Below are positions 37,320 through 46,448 of a stretch of 64,000 nucleotides of DNA, piece by piece. Both the position numbers and the translations under genes were made by a program. Within the stretch, counting starts at the first letter, position 1. Every line of letters starts with the position of its first letter. Origin of the DNA: Capsicum annuum (taxonomy: Eukaryota > Streptophyta > Magnoliopsida > Solanales > Solanaceae). Below the pieces are notes generated by a model. The model worked only from the letters and a program-made list of their open reading frames with translations, was not told the origin of the DNA and ran no database searches. The DNA lies in the NCBI RefSeq assembly GCF_002878395.1, contig NC_061116.1, positions 124,245,552 to 124,309,551 on the forward strand, written 5' to 3'.

Positions 37320-38890
37320 CAACAGACTACAGAAGAAATATGAAAAATAGAAGAAACTAAAAATAATAGGATTGCTAAATTAGAGAAAGAACTACAAATG
37401 CTAAAAGATCTAAATGAAAAAGATAGAAAGGAAAAAAGATAGAAAGGAAAAGAAGTAAAGGATAAAGAACAAAAATTATTAATTGAGATATATCAATTTA
37501 AAGAAAAATTAGAAAATAAAGAATTAGAAACTAATGAAATAGAAATAAATACAATCGTTGTTGAAGAAACATATAATTATGATTCGGAAGATAGTGAAAC
37601 AAATACAAAAATCTTAACAAATATAGAAAAGCTAGAAATTAATGAAAAACAAGAAGTAATTAATAAAGAAAACTTAGGAAATACAAATACAGAAATAAAT
37701 ACTCTTGATAAAAAAGAAGATAAAAAAATAATACCTAGTACATTAGAAATGAGAAAACCTACATATTATTATAAAGATAGGTTTAAAAGGTATAATCTAA
37801 AGGATGAATATAACAAATGGACACCAAAATAAATAATTAATAAAAATTATAACTTCTTGAACTTAGACTGTGTAATAGATGTAGATAAATTGATACAATT
37901 ATGGATAGGATATATAACAAAACAATTATTAGACGACGGTATAAATACAACAGATACACCAGAATATATAGAAAGAACACTAATAGGAACAGCAAAATTA
38001 TGGTTTTTAAATTTAACTGAAGGAAGTAAAAAGGTATTAAGGGCTGATAAAAAAACGAAAGGAACAATAGTAATTAAAATAACACCTATAGACATATTGA
38101 AAAAATATGAAATGGCTATAAGAGATGAATTTAGCAGTATGGCAACAGAAGAAGAAGAAGAATAACAAAACAAAGAAAAAGATACAAATAGGAATTTAAT
38201 GATAAAACTAGCAATATGTAATATGTGCTATATAGATGAATATACGTGTGCATTTAAAGAATACTACTATAAGGGAACATACAATACAGAAGAAAGTAAA
38301 GAAGTAAGAAGATTATATTTTAGTAAATTACCTAAACCATTTAGTTCAAAAATAATAAAGAGTTGGGATGAAGCAAAACTAGTAGATACCCTAGGAGAAA
38401 GAATAAAATTTCTACAACAATGGTATAGAAATTTATGTGAAAAATACAGAGAAGAAATAAAAATGGAAAAAACATTAATAAGGAATTTAGCATGTTGCAA
38501 GGACAAAATAGCACCCCAATTTGGATGTAAAGAAAAATACTATAAGAAAAGAAAAAGACATAGGAAATATAATAAGTCAAAATATAAGTATAAGAAACCA
38601 AGAAAAAGTTATTATGTAAAAAATTATAAATATAAAAGACCATATAAAAAAAAAATCTATAGAAGAATGTACTTGTTATAATTGTGGAAAACTAGGACAT
38701 TTAGCTAGAGATTGTAAAATGACTAAAGACCTAAAAAAGAAACAAATATCAGAAATAAAGATAGAAAATGCAGAATATATGCAAATAGATTATATAGATT
38801 ACGAGTTACAAAGTGACGATAGTATATATGAAATTTTGAAAAATGAAATAGATAATGAAATAGATAGTAAATCAGATGAATCAAATGACT
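37320..38890 (+). pseudogene. EPRV coat protein with intact CCHC zinc knuckle
   Basis: The N-terminal stretch (37320-37830) is Glu/Lys/Asn-rich with several stops and no clear start; its beginning lies beyond the palindrome boundary. The conserved capsid part is open at 37857-38165 and, in the same frame after one TAA, at 38199-38681. It includes IERTLIGTAKLWF and a Lys/Arg/Tyr-rich basic tail. In an A-run near 38645 the frame shifts, and the next frame (about 38660-38890) carries the knuckle CYNCGKLGHLARDC at 38674-38715, intact CX2CX4HX4C, then an acidic tail. This arrangement is the caulimovirid capsid signature: it would package RNA/DNA in the virion. Confidence 0.82.
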
Positions 38891-40125
38891 GAAGAAGATA
38901 TAAAAATAATAACAAAGGAAGAATATTTAAATAAGGAAGGAATAGATCAGAAAATAATATTTGATAATAATATATTTGATGAGATAAAAGGAAAAGAATT
39001 AGATTTAAGTGTAGAAAAATATTTAAAATACCAACAACAAAAAACATATTTAGTAGATGAAAAGAAGAATACTACGTAGTAAGCCAAAAAGAACATGTAA
39101 TAAACTGTAGATATGCAAAAGATAGAGCTAGCATACCACTAGTAACAAAAAGAATAATAAATAAAGAAATAAACGATATAAAAAGTAAAGACCCAATAAA
39201 ATACGTACTCCTTGGAGGAACGGAAATATTAATAAAAGCATGTTTTAGAGAAGAAATAGATACACCAATAGAATTATATTTAGCAGATGATAGAATTATA
39301 AAACCAATAGAAAAAATTATAATAATTGCTATAAGAGGAAATCTAATATACCAAAAGTTTAAATTTATAATAAGTAAAAATTATTCAATAGCAACAACAG
39401 ATAAAAACATAGATAAGTCATTAGTGTTATACTGGAAAATATCAGGAATAGAACTAACCCCAGGAAGTAAAATATTTACTGCAAGATATAAAAATCTATA
39501 TGTATTAACAACAAAACATAAAATAACGGGAAGAAATAAAATTAATAAAATACAAATAGAAAGTTCTTTTGAACAATTTGTAAAAATAATTGATAACAAT
39601 GATTATAGTTACAAAGACATAGATATAGAAGAAGATTTAGAAATAATAAATGATAGAATAAGCACAATAAAAAGAATAGCTTTTGAAAAATCAGAATCAT
39701 CAGGATCATTGAAAAGAACAAATTATGAAATAACTTCAACAGTTAATTTAACTCAATATTATATAACGGGAACAATAAATAAAATAGAATATTTAATACT
39801 CCTAAATACAGGACAAGAAGAAAACCATTTAGCAAAATACCTAGTGAAAAATGAAGAAACAAAATCTAATAGTAATATATGCCCAGATCTACCAAGAAGT
39901 TTAATAACTATTAAAGATACAACTGAAAAAATAATAATAATAGGAGTTAGAAAAATAAAATTTGAAATAATGGAAGATATGCAAAAAGCAAATATACTAT
40001 TAGGGATAAAATGGTTAGAACATGTAAAACCCAACAATATAGAACATACACAATTAACCATAACCTACAATAAGGAAAAATTATTAATAAAGAGAGCTTT
40101 AACATGCAAATATATGTACTTATGA
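38876..40125 (+). pseudogene. EPRV movement protein with retropepsin-like C-terminal domain
   Basis: A short frame at 38876-39079 shifts into a frame open from about 39064 to 40125. The 30K-family core lies at about 39190-39300 (KYVLLGGTEILIKACF, then TPIELYLADDRI, the LxDxR hallmark). Such proteins modify plasmodesmata for cell-to-cell spread. The C-terminal part resembles an aspartic protease fold: LILLNTGQEENHLA near 39800 in the place of a DTG box, and ILLGIKWLEHVKP near 40000 like the retropepsin ILG motif. The catalytic Asp is Asn. It overlaps the next frame by 22 bases. The main part is 353 codons without a stop, unusually well kept. Confidence 0.78.
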
Positions 40126-40545
40126 AAATAATAGTAGAAGGATATTATAATAGATACCATACACTTATGATAGATACAGGAGAAGAAGCCAACTTATGTA
40201 GATATAATTGTTTACCAGAAGACAAATGGGATAAGCTAAAAACAACAATAGTAGTCAAAGAATTTAATAATGAAGGAAGCTTAATTACCTATAAAGCTAG
40301 AAATATAAAAATACAAGTATGGGATAAGATATTAACAATAGAAGGGATCTATAATTATGAACTAACATCAAAAGATATGCTTTCAGGAATGTCATTTTTA
40401 GATAAACTATATCCACATATAATAACTAAAACACACTGGTGATTTACAACACCATGTAGACAAAAGGTAAGAGCAAAAAGAGTTATTAATAAAATAAGAA
40501 AGAAAGCTGATTGGATAAAAAGAAGTGAAAAATCACACAAAAATT
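40104..40545 (+). pseudogene. EPRV aspartic protease
   Basis: The frame opens with ATG at 40104, inside the end of the movement protein frame, as expected for adjacent caulimovirid ORFs. The active-site motif LMIDTGEEANLC is present with DTG intact, and LSGMSFLDKLYP stands for the C-terminal retropepsin motif. A stop at 40440 is followed by continuing homology in the same frame to about 40545. It would release capsid and polymerase from precursors. This is the N-terminus of the viral polyprotein that continues into RT. Confidence 0.8.
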
Positions 40546-40854
40546 AGAAAATATAAAAAATACTGAAGACACAATAGAACTAGTTATATTTTCAATAAAT
40601 AAAGAAGAAATAACTATATTTTCAATAGATACGGTAGAAATAATAAAGAAAAAATTAAGACATATACAGTGAAGATCCATTAAAAGGGTGGAAAAAACAT
40701 AAAACTGTTGTAAAAATTGAGCTAATAGATAAAAATAGTACAATAACCCAAAAACCATTAACATATAACTTTGATGATTTAAAAGAATTTGAAATACATA
40801 TAGATGAATTATTAGAAAAAACAATACATACAAAAAAAGTAATAGTAAACACAA
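40546..40854 (+). pseudogene. EPRV protease-RT linker, decayed
   Basis: Multiple stops and frame changes. The better kept frame (about 40660-40860) is Lys/Glu-rich and leads into the RT. No motif is recognised. Confidence 0.6.
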
Positions 40855-41540
40855 TAGTCCAGCATTTATAGTAAATAAACAGAGTGAACAAAAAAGAGGA
40901 AAAAGTAGAATGGTTATTGATTATAGAAACTTAAATGCAAAAACTATGACATATAATTATGCAATACCAAATAAGATATTAAAAAAAAAAAAGAAAAATA
41001 CAAAGATATAATTACTTTAGCAAATTTGACTGTAAATTAGGATTTTACCACCTAAAGTTAGATGAAGATTTTAAGAAACTAACTGCGTTTACAGTACCAC
41101 AAGGATTTTATGAATGGAATGTGTTACCATTTGGATATAAAAATGCACTAGGTAGATACCAACATTTTATGGATAGTTATTTCAAACAATTACCTAATTG
41201 TATAGTATACATAGATGATATACTACTATATACAAAAACTAAAGAGGAACATTTAAAATTATTAGAATAATTTGCAGGTATAATAGAAAATTTAGGAATA
41301 AGTCTAAGTGAAAAGAAAGCAAAAATAATGAAAAATCAGATAGAATTTTTAGGAATACAAATAGATAAAAGTGGAGTAAAAATGCAACAACATATAGTAC
41401 AAAAATATAAATTCAAAAGAAGAATTAGATACAAAAAAGAAATTACAATCATTTTTAGGATTAGTAAACCAAGTAAGAGAATAAATACCAAAATTAGTAG
41501 AAAACCAAAAACCATTACAGAAAAAATTAAGGAAGGATGA
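40855..41540 (+). pseudogene. EPRV reverse transcriptase
   Basis: RT palm motifs appear in order: RMVIDYRNLNAKT near 40910, a frameshift in an A-run near 40985, FSKFDCKLGFYHLKL near 41025, GFYEWNVLPFGYKNA near 41105, and the catalytic IVYIDDILLYT near 41205 with both aspartates. FLGIQID follows at 41328-41400. One stop interrupts the frame near 41268. It copies the pregenomic RNA into DNA. The YIDD box and family wording identify a caulimovirid RT rather than a gypsy RT. Confidence 0.88.
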
Positions 41541-41579
41541 AGAATATAATTACAATGAAGAAGATAAAAAAATAAGTAC

Positions 41580-42040
41580 AAAAAATAAAAATACTTTGTA
41601 AAGAATTACCAAAATTACAATTTTCAGACGAAAATAAAAAATTTACATATATAGTAGAAGCAGATGCAAGTGAATATAGTTATGGAGGAGTACTTAAATA
41701 TAGATATGAAGAAGGAAAATAAGAACATCATTGTAGAAACTACTCAGGAACGTTTAATGAAACAGAAATAAAATGAGAAATAAATAGAAAAGAATTATGC
41801 TCATTATATAAATGTTTATTAGCATTTGAGCCATATATTGTATATAACAAGTTTATTGTACGAACAGATAATACACAGGTACGATGGTGGTTAACAAGAA
41901 AAATACAAAATTCAGTTACAATGAATGAAATTCGGAGATTAGTATTGAATATATTAAATTTTACATTTACAATTGAAGTAATAAAGACTAACAAAAATGT
42001 TATTGCAAATTACATATCAAGACAAAGCTACCCAAACTGA
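41580..42040 (+). pseudogene. EPRV RNase H
   Basis: RNase H domain C-terminal to RT: VEADASEYSYGGVL near 41655 (first Asp), EINRKELCSLYK near 41780 (Glu), VRTDNTQVRWW near 41860 (second Asp). The last motif, NVIANYISRQ near 41995, has Asn where Asp is normal. In-frame stops occur near 41720 and 41773. It would degrade template RNA during replication. Confidence 0.85.
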
Positions 42041-43229
42041 TATTAAAGAAGACGATACTCTAGAAAAGATACTCAAAACCCTAACTACGCTTTTACTGAA
42101 AGTGGATAGTATGGGAAATAAGATAGAAAAGCTAAAGAATAATGAAGTGAAACTAAAGTCTGAAGCTATGACTCAGATAACTCAGCAGTGTGCAAAGAAA
42201 TGTCAATCGAAATACAATAAATTTCAGAGATAGAAGGAGACGTTGGGACACTCCAAAACAACCATAACGTTTATCAATCTACTACTGCAGGTACAGGCAA
42301 AGGAGTTAGAAGGAACCCAAATATGAAATTGAACAAAATATTTGACAAGCCATTTATTCCAAAAACACCAAAAGGCCCTTTGTTTATACCCCACAAAATA
42401 TTACATATTTAGATAGCCTAAACTAAGACAAGAAAGCTTATAACCATATAACCAGAGCATATATTGAAAACATCCACCAGATACAAACCTACTCAAACCT
42501 TAAACCCAGAGCTACAAGCATTCAAGAACCAAATACAAACTATATAACCCAAAAGCTATAAGGATATAATAAGTTAATTGCATTACCAAAAACTAACCCA
42601 AATCTAGTTAAAATCTGCTTTAGTTATGGACTACTCAATACTGTATATACCCAAGATGGAAGTGAATTATATGCTATACCAAAAATATACAAAGAAATTA
42701 CCACTCACAAAAAGATAACCAAGGGCAACCTATTTTTTGTAAAGTTCTATACGGTACCAGCAGAGATATTCTATGATGAAATTAAACCAATTATACAAGT
42801 TGTGAAGAGAGGAATGACCAGAGATATGATCATATCCGAAGATATTCAACAGCAAGTTGAAATACGCAAAATAGATATACCGGATTTTTATGTAAATAAA
42901 AAAATTACTGGAATATCTACAATTATCCAAAATTAGCAAATAACTATCTAAATGGGAATCCAATATGGATTTATTATTCAAGAGACCAGCTAATGATTTA
43001 TTCAAATTCAAGAGAGTTAAGACAAGCAGATATGGAGGAAGTGAAAAGATGGATTATGACACTACTTAATTCAAAGAAACGACCAACTACCAGAGCAATT
43101 AAGAAAAAATTTATTTCAGATGAATTATTGACCAGATACTGTAAATTAATAAGGCATAAATATCCAGACCATCTATGTTCGAGATGTAATGGAGAAGATA
43201 ACATTATTTCAGAAGTTCAACTAGAATAA
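41997..43229 (+). pseudogene. EPRV transactivator/inclusion-body-like protein (ORF4)
   Basis: The frame starts at ATG 41997, overlapping the end of RNase H. 41997-42233 is a predicted coiled-coil region (KILKTLTTLLLKVDSMGNKIEKL). A middle section continues in other frames. The block FSYGLLNTVYTQDGSELYAIPKI near 42620-42690 matches the conserved core of caulimovirid translational transactivators. The C-terminus is open again at 42993-43229 with a CSRCNGED Cys pair. At least three frameshifts break it. It would permit translation of downstream ORFs on polycistronic viral RNA and form inclusion bodies. The last 17 bases are in the right palindrome arm. Confidence 0.75.
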
Positions 43230-43571
43230 AAGAAGATAAGGACGCCAGCTGGAAGATATAGGACAAAACATATAAAGCAACACGGACCGATGAAGAAATA
43301 ATAAAAGCAAGGAGACAAAGCATTAAAGTTATGAAAATAACATATGAAGAATGAGATGATTTCTCTTAACTTTAGATATGTAAATTCTTAGGTAATATTT
43401 ATTAACTTTTAATAACTTTGTTGACTTTTTGGGCAAAAAGTCATTATTAGCTTTGTTTTTTGTAGGATAGCTTTAAGACTTTCTTTTGTAAAGTCTTTTC
43501 TACTTTTGTAAAGATGACAATTTTAAATTAGGAACAATATAGAATAGTATACGCATTTTCTCTTTTTAGGT

Positions 43572-43579
43572 TATAAATA
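43572..43579 (+). promoter_or_regulatory. EPRV TATA box, right arm
   Basis: TATAAATA in the ttataaatag context, intact here and changed to TAAAAATA in the left-arm copy. It drives outward (rightward) transcription through ORF1 into LTR B. Confidence 0.65.
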
Positions 43580-43888
43580 GCAGAAGCATTTGCTAAGTTA
43601 AGGCAAGACTTTCTACATGGAAAGCAAGCCTTCTTGTACACAATAAAATTTTCTCTCATATAATCAATAAAGATATTCAGTTTTACACTAAGCTATGGAT
43701 GAACAAAGCACAGATTTATCAAATCTACCAGAACAGGTATTTTTATTTATAATTTTAAATAGCTAAATTCATAAATTCCTGACAATCATAAGCATAATAA
43801 AATAAGCTCATGTTAGTTACTTTATAGTAGAATTATTCAAAGAATAGCATGTCAAGAAGTTTATTAGCAAAGTGGAAAAGGAGAAAAA

Positions 43889-43978
43889 TTCCTAAAACTA
43901 TGCCAACCTAAAGGTGAAACCGGTGAGGCAAAGAAGCCGTGATAGGGGAGTAACCAGAGTAGAGGCGTTGTTTAGGAA
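43889..43978 (+). other. Leader stem-loop base pairs
   Basis: ttcctaaaac at 43889 and gtttaggaaa at 43970-43979 are complementary and enclose about 70 bases with a short internal ATG. Such leader folds precede the first large ORF in caulimovirids and can support ribosome shunting; here this is an analogy. Confidence 0.45.
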
Positions 43979-44120
43979 AAGAGTATCCAGATTACCATGC
44001 TAATAGTGACCGAAGAACATGTTATTTAAGAATAATATAGTATATAGTGATCTAAGATGATCATATTTTGTTATGTATATGATTGGAGGGAATATTTTGA
44101 AAAATAGCATCATATGAAAA

Positions 44121-44817
44121 ATGAATGATTATTTACCAAATGAAATGATAGATGAATTTAAGATACTTTTTTTATATGTACTTAAGGATATAGAGACAGT
44201 AGATATAAAGAAAATTATATGGGAAAAGGTATTTGATATTGAAGATGAAAATTGAATAGAAAATGAATTAGAACAAATAAACTTAAATGACGATAGCTAC
44301 TATTCATACCTAGATAATTGTTATTCAGATGGATATTATACAGATTAAAAATGTTAGAATATATTAGAAGAGTTAGAGAAAAACAAAGTTGGCTATATGA
44401 AGAAATTAATTACAGGAATCAGCTTAAAAGAGAAAAAAGACAATTAGAAGAAAGATTACTTAGAATAAAATTAACCTTAGAAAAAGGAAATATAAATGAT
44501 AGTTTATATAATACTAAACATGGACAACAAATATTAATGGATCACATAGATAACATAGACTTACATATCAAATATAGTACGATTAGAATAAGTTATTACA
44601 CATAAATTTATAAAATTACAACTATCATAGGATAAAATTATAAACTACGAAGACTTAGAATATTGGAGAAAATATATGGAGCAAATAAGATTAATAGAAA
44701 TACTTATGAAAAAGAATCTATTTGACTACATAAAAACTAAAAATATGAAACATATAGTATACCTTAAAAATAATACAGAAGAATTAATAATATTAAAACA
44801 AATAACTATGGAATGTT
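44121..44817 (+). pseudogene. EPRV ORF1, right-arm copy
   Basis: ATG at 44121 (MNDYLPNEMIDEF). The sequence is acidic and Ile/Asn-rich and has a stop near 44255. After a frame change, 44318-44605 is a charged, coiled-coil-like stretch (RNQLKREKRQLEERLLRIKL). A third frame from about 44670 reads MEQIRLIEILMKKNLFD. No catalytic motif is visible; it corresponds by position to the small first ORF of solendovirus-like genomes. The frame ends near the LTR B junction at about 44871. Confidence 0.65.
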
Positions 44818-44871
44818 AAAACATAGCATTTCAACGTAGCATTTTAACAAACATAAGTTATCCGTAGTATC

Positions 44872-46448
44872 TGCACCCCCTAAAAGAGTTAGTAATGAAT
44901 TCCTAAATGATTAATGTTTAAATAAGATAGAAATTCCCCAATTTTAACTTTTTATCATGAGTAAAATTGAATTAGCTTTCCAACGATACCAATTTCGTCC
45001 AAATCCGGTATCGGAGTAAAAAGTTATGGATGTTTTATAGAGAACTGTCGGAACTGCCCATAAGCAATGGTCAGGACCGACGGACAATCGCCCAAGCTAT
45101 CGCACTAAGGCAGTGAACCAATCTTCTGGCTAAGTGCGATGGTCAGGACCTACGGACCGTCGAGCTAGCGACAAATCATCTCACAAACTATTGCAGACGA
45201 GGTAGAAAGTTCAGGTTCTGTCCAAGTATGACGAGATGGAGCAACGAACTATCAAGCCAGCGATGGACCGACAAACCATCGAGCCAGCGACGGATCATTG
45301 CCCAAACTATTGCCACTTTTAATCAGCAATTTTAAGTTATTTTTAAAAGTGTATTTGGATCTTTTTCACCCATTTTAACCCCTAATTATACCAGACCAGA
45401 GCTCATAAATTCATTATTTATACGCAACACCAAATTAGGGTTTCTCTCAAAGATCAATTCCCAAGAAAAAGAAACCCTAGGTGTTTAATTCCAAGTCAAG
45501 AATTCAAGCTTTCCTCAACCAATCTTAAAGAAATCATCCACCCAGGTAAGTTTAGTGTTGATTCATGGGTTTCTTTCACCCATGAAGCTCAAGAATCCTT
45601 TTTTATAAATCATAAATTGTGAAACCCATGTTGTGGATTGATTATAATCATGTTTATGTTATTGTACGACTTCCAAGTTGGAAGTTTTAATATGTTTTCA
45701 TGAAATTTAATAATGTATGGATTGAAATCAATGAAATTGAGTTGATTGATGTAACTTGATGTATTAAGTTGATGTTCATGCTTAAGCCTTATGTTATGCA
45801 TACTAGATGTTTTATAAAATGCCTAAGAGAGTGAGATTTATGCTTATTGACTCAATAGGGCCTAAATGATGAATCCATGCTTTATCCTTATGTTTTAAAA
45901 TGACTCTCATGCTATTGTGATTCATTGAAATTGTTTGATGGAATGCCCATGAGACTAGAATTGTGTAATCATGATATATTTAAATGCATTCCTATTCATG
46001 TACGAGAGTATAAGAACCAAGTTCTTCATGAAACTCCCAAGTAATTGTATTATGAATTATTGATTATGGTCATATGCTCAAGAAGTGTCATGTCTTGTTG
46101 GTTTCATGCTATCGATTCCTGGGGTTACTTGTACCCAATAATTTAGTTGTGTGCCTAAAGACAGTGTCAGTTTCATGATAATCTAAGTCAAGCCATGATC
46201 AGTAGAATTCAGTCAGTTACATGACTTTGGAAAACTCAGTAAATTCAATATCAGTTCAGTAATCTCAGTGATCTCAATAATCTCAGTCAGTTATTAGATA
46301 TTAGTAATATTTTATCAGTCAACGAAATTCAGTGAACTCAGTCCAGTTTAGTCCAGTATATTCAGTTCAGTGTCTATTTAGATGGGAGTAGGATTTAGCA
46401 CCAAGTGATCCCAAGGATGGGAACTCACCTATTAGTAGAGAGTGTGAT
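44872..46448 (+). repeat. LTR B, 5' part, right-arm copy
   Basis: Starts at the EPRV junction without the first ~60 bases of the LTR (compare the LTR A start at 46449). CpG-rich motif cluster at 45060-45310. Then long non-coding sequence up to the insertion of LTR A. The ORF at 45610-45801 has no family match. Confidence 0.72.
45060..45310. repeat. CpG-rich cgacggaccgtcg cluster in LTR B, right arm
   Basis: Variants such as ggaccgacggacaatcgcc, acggaccgtcgagc and cgatggaccgac repeat with irregular spacing. Mirror of 35205-35475. Confidence 0.72.

Larger units (their letters stand above)
37309..43212 (+). other. Unique centre (loop) of the inverted repeat
   Basis: 5904 bases with no mirror copy, made only of EPRV coding sequence. 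The left boundary falls inside the N-terminal part of the coat protein frame; the right boundary falls 17 bases before the end of the transactivator frame. Confidence 0.88.
43230..44120 (+). promoter_or_regulatory. EPRV intergenic region: promoter, leader and poly(A) signals
   Basis: Non-coding region between ORF4 and ORF1, the usual caulimovirid promoter site. TATAAATA is at 43572-43579. AATAAA occurs at 43642 and 43666, about 70-95 bases downstream, as expected of terminally redundant pregenomic RNA. A short ATG frame starts at 43696 (MDEQSTDLSNLPEQ), ending at a CAG|GTATTT sequence that looks like a splice donor. A leader stem is formed by ttcctaaa (43889) and tttaggaa (43971). A tRNA-Met primer site was not found. 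Activity is inferred only. Confidence 0.65.
35671..44871 (+). mobile_element. Endogenous caulimovirid (EPRV) with inverted left end
   Basis: Integrated plant pararetrovirus remnant inside LTR B. The centre (37309-43212) reads, in plus sense, coat protein, movement protein, protease, RT, RNase H and transactivator-like ORF. Leader/promoter and ORF1 follow at 43230-44820 in the right arm and appear again, inverted, at 35690-37300. Separate CP-MP, Pol and TAV units and a short ORF1 resemble solendoviruses (such as tobacco vein clearing virus) and cavemoviruses; the genus is an inference. Coding is very AT-rich (Lys, Asn and Ile codons dominate). Many stops and frameshifts and the missing N-terminus of the CP frame show it is defective. 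No integrase is present, as expected for the family. Confidence 0.85.

Noticed and set aside
37837..40891. Long minus-strand ORFs rich in Leu, Phe, Ile and Tyr that look like membrane proteins
   Set aside because: They are antisense shadows of AT-rich EPRV coding sequence (Lys/Asn/Ile codons read backwards give Phe/Leu/Tyr).
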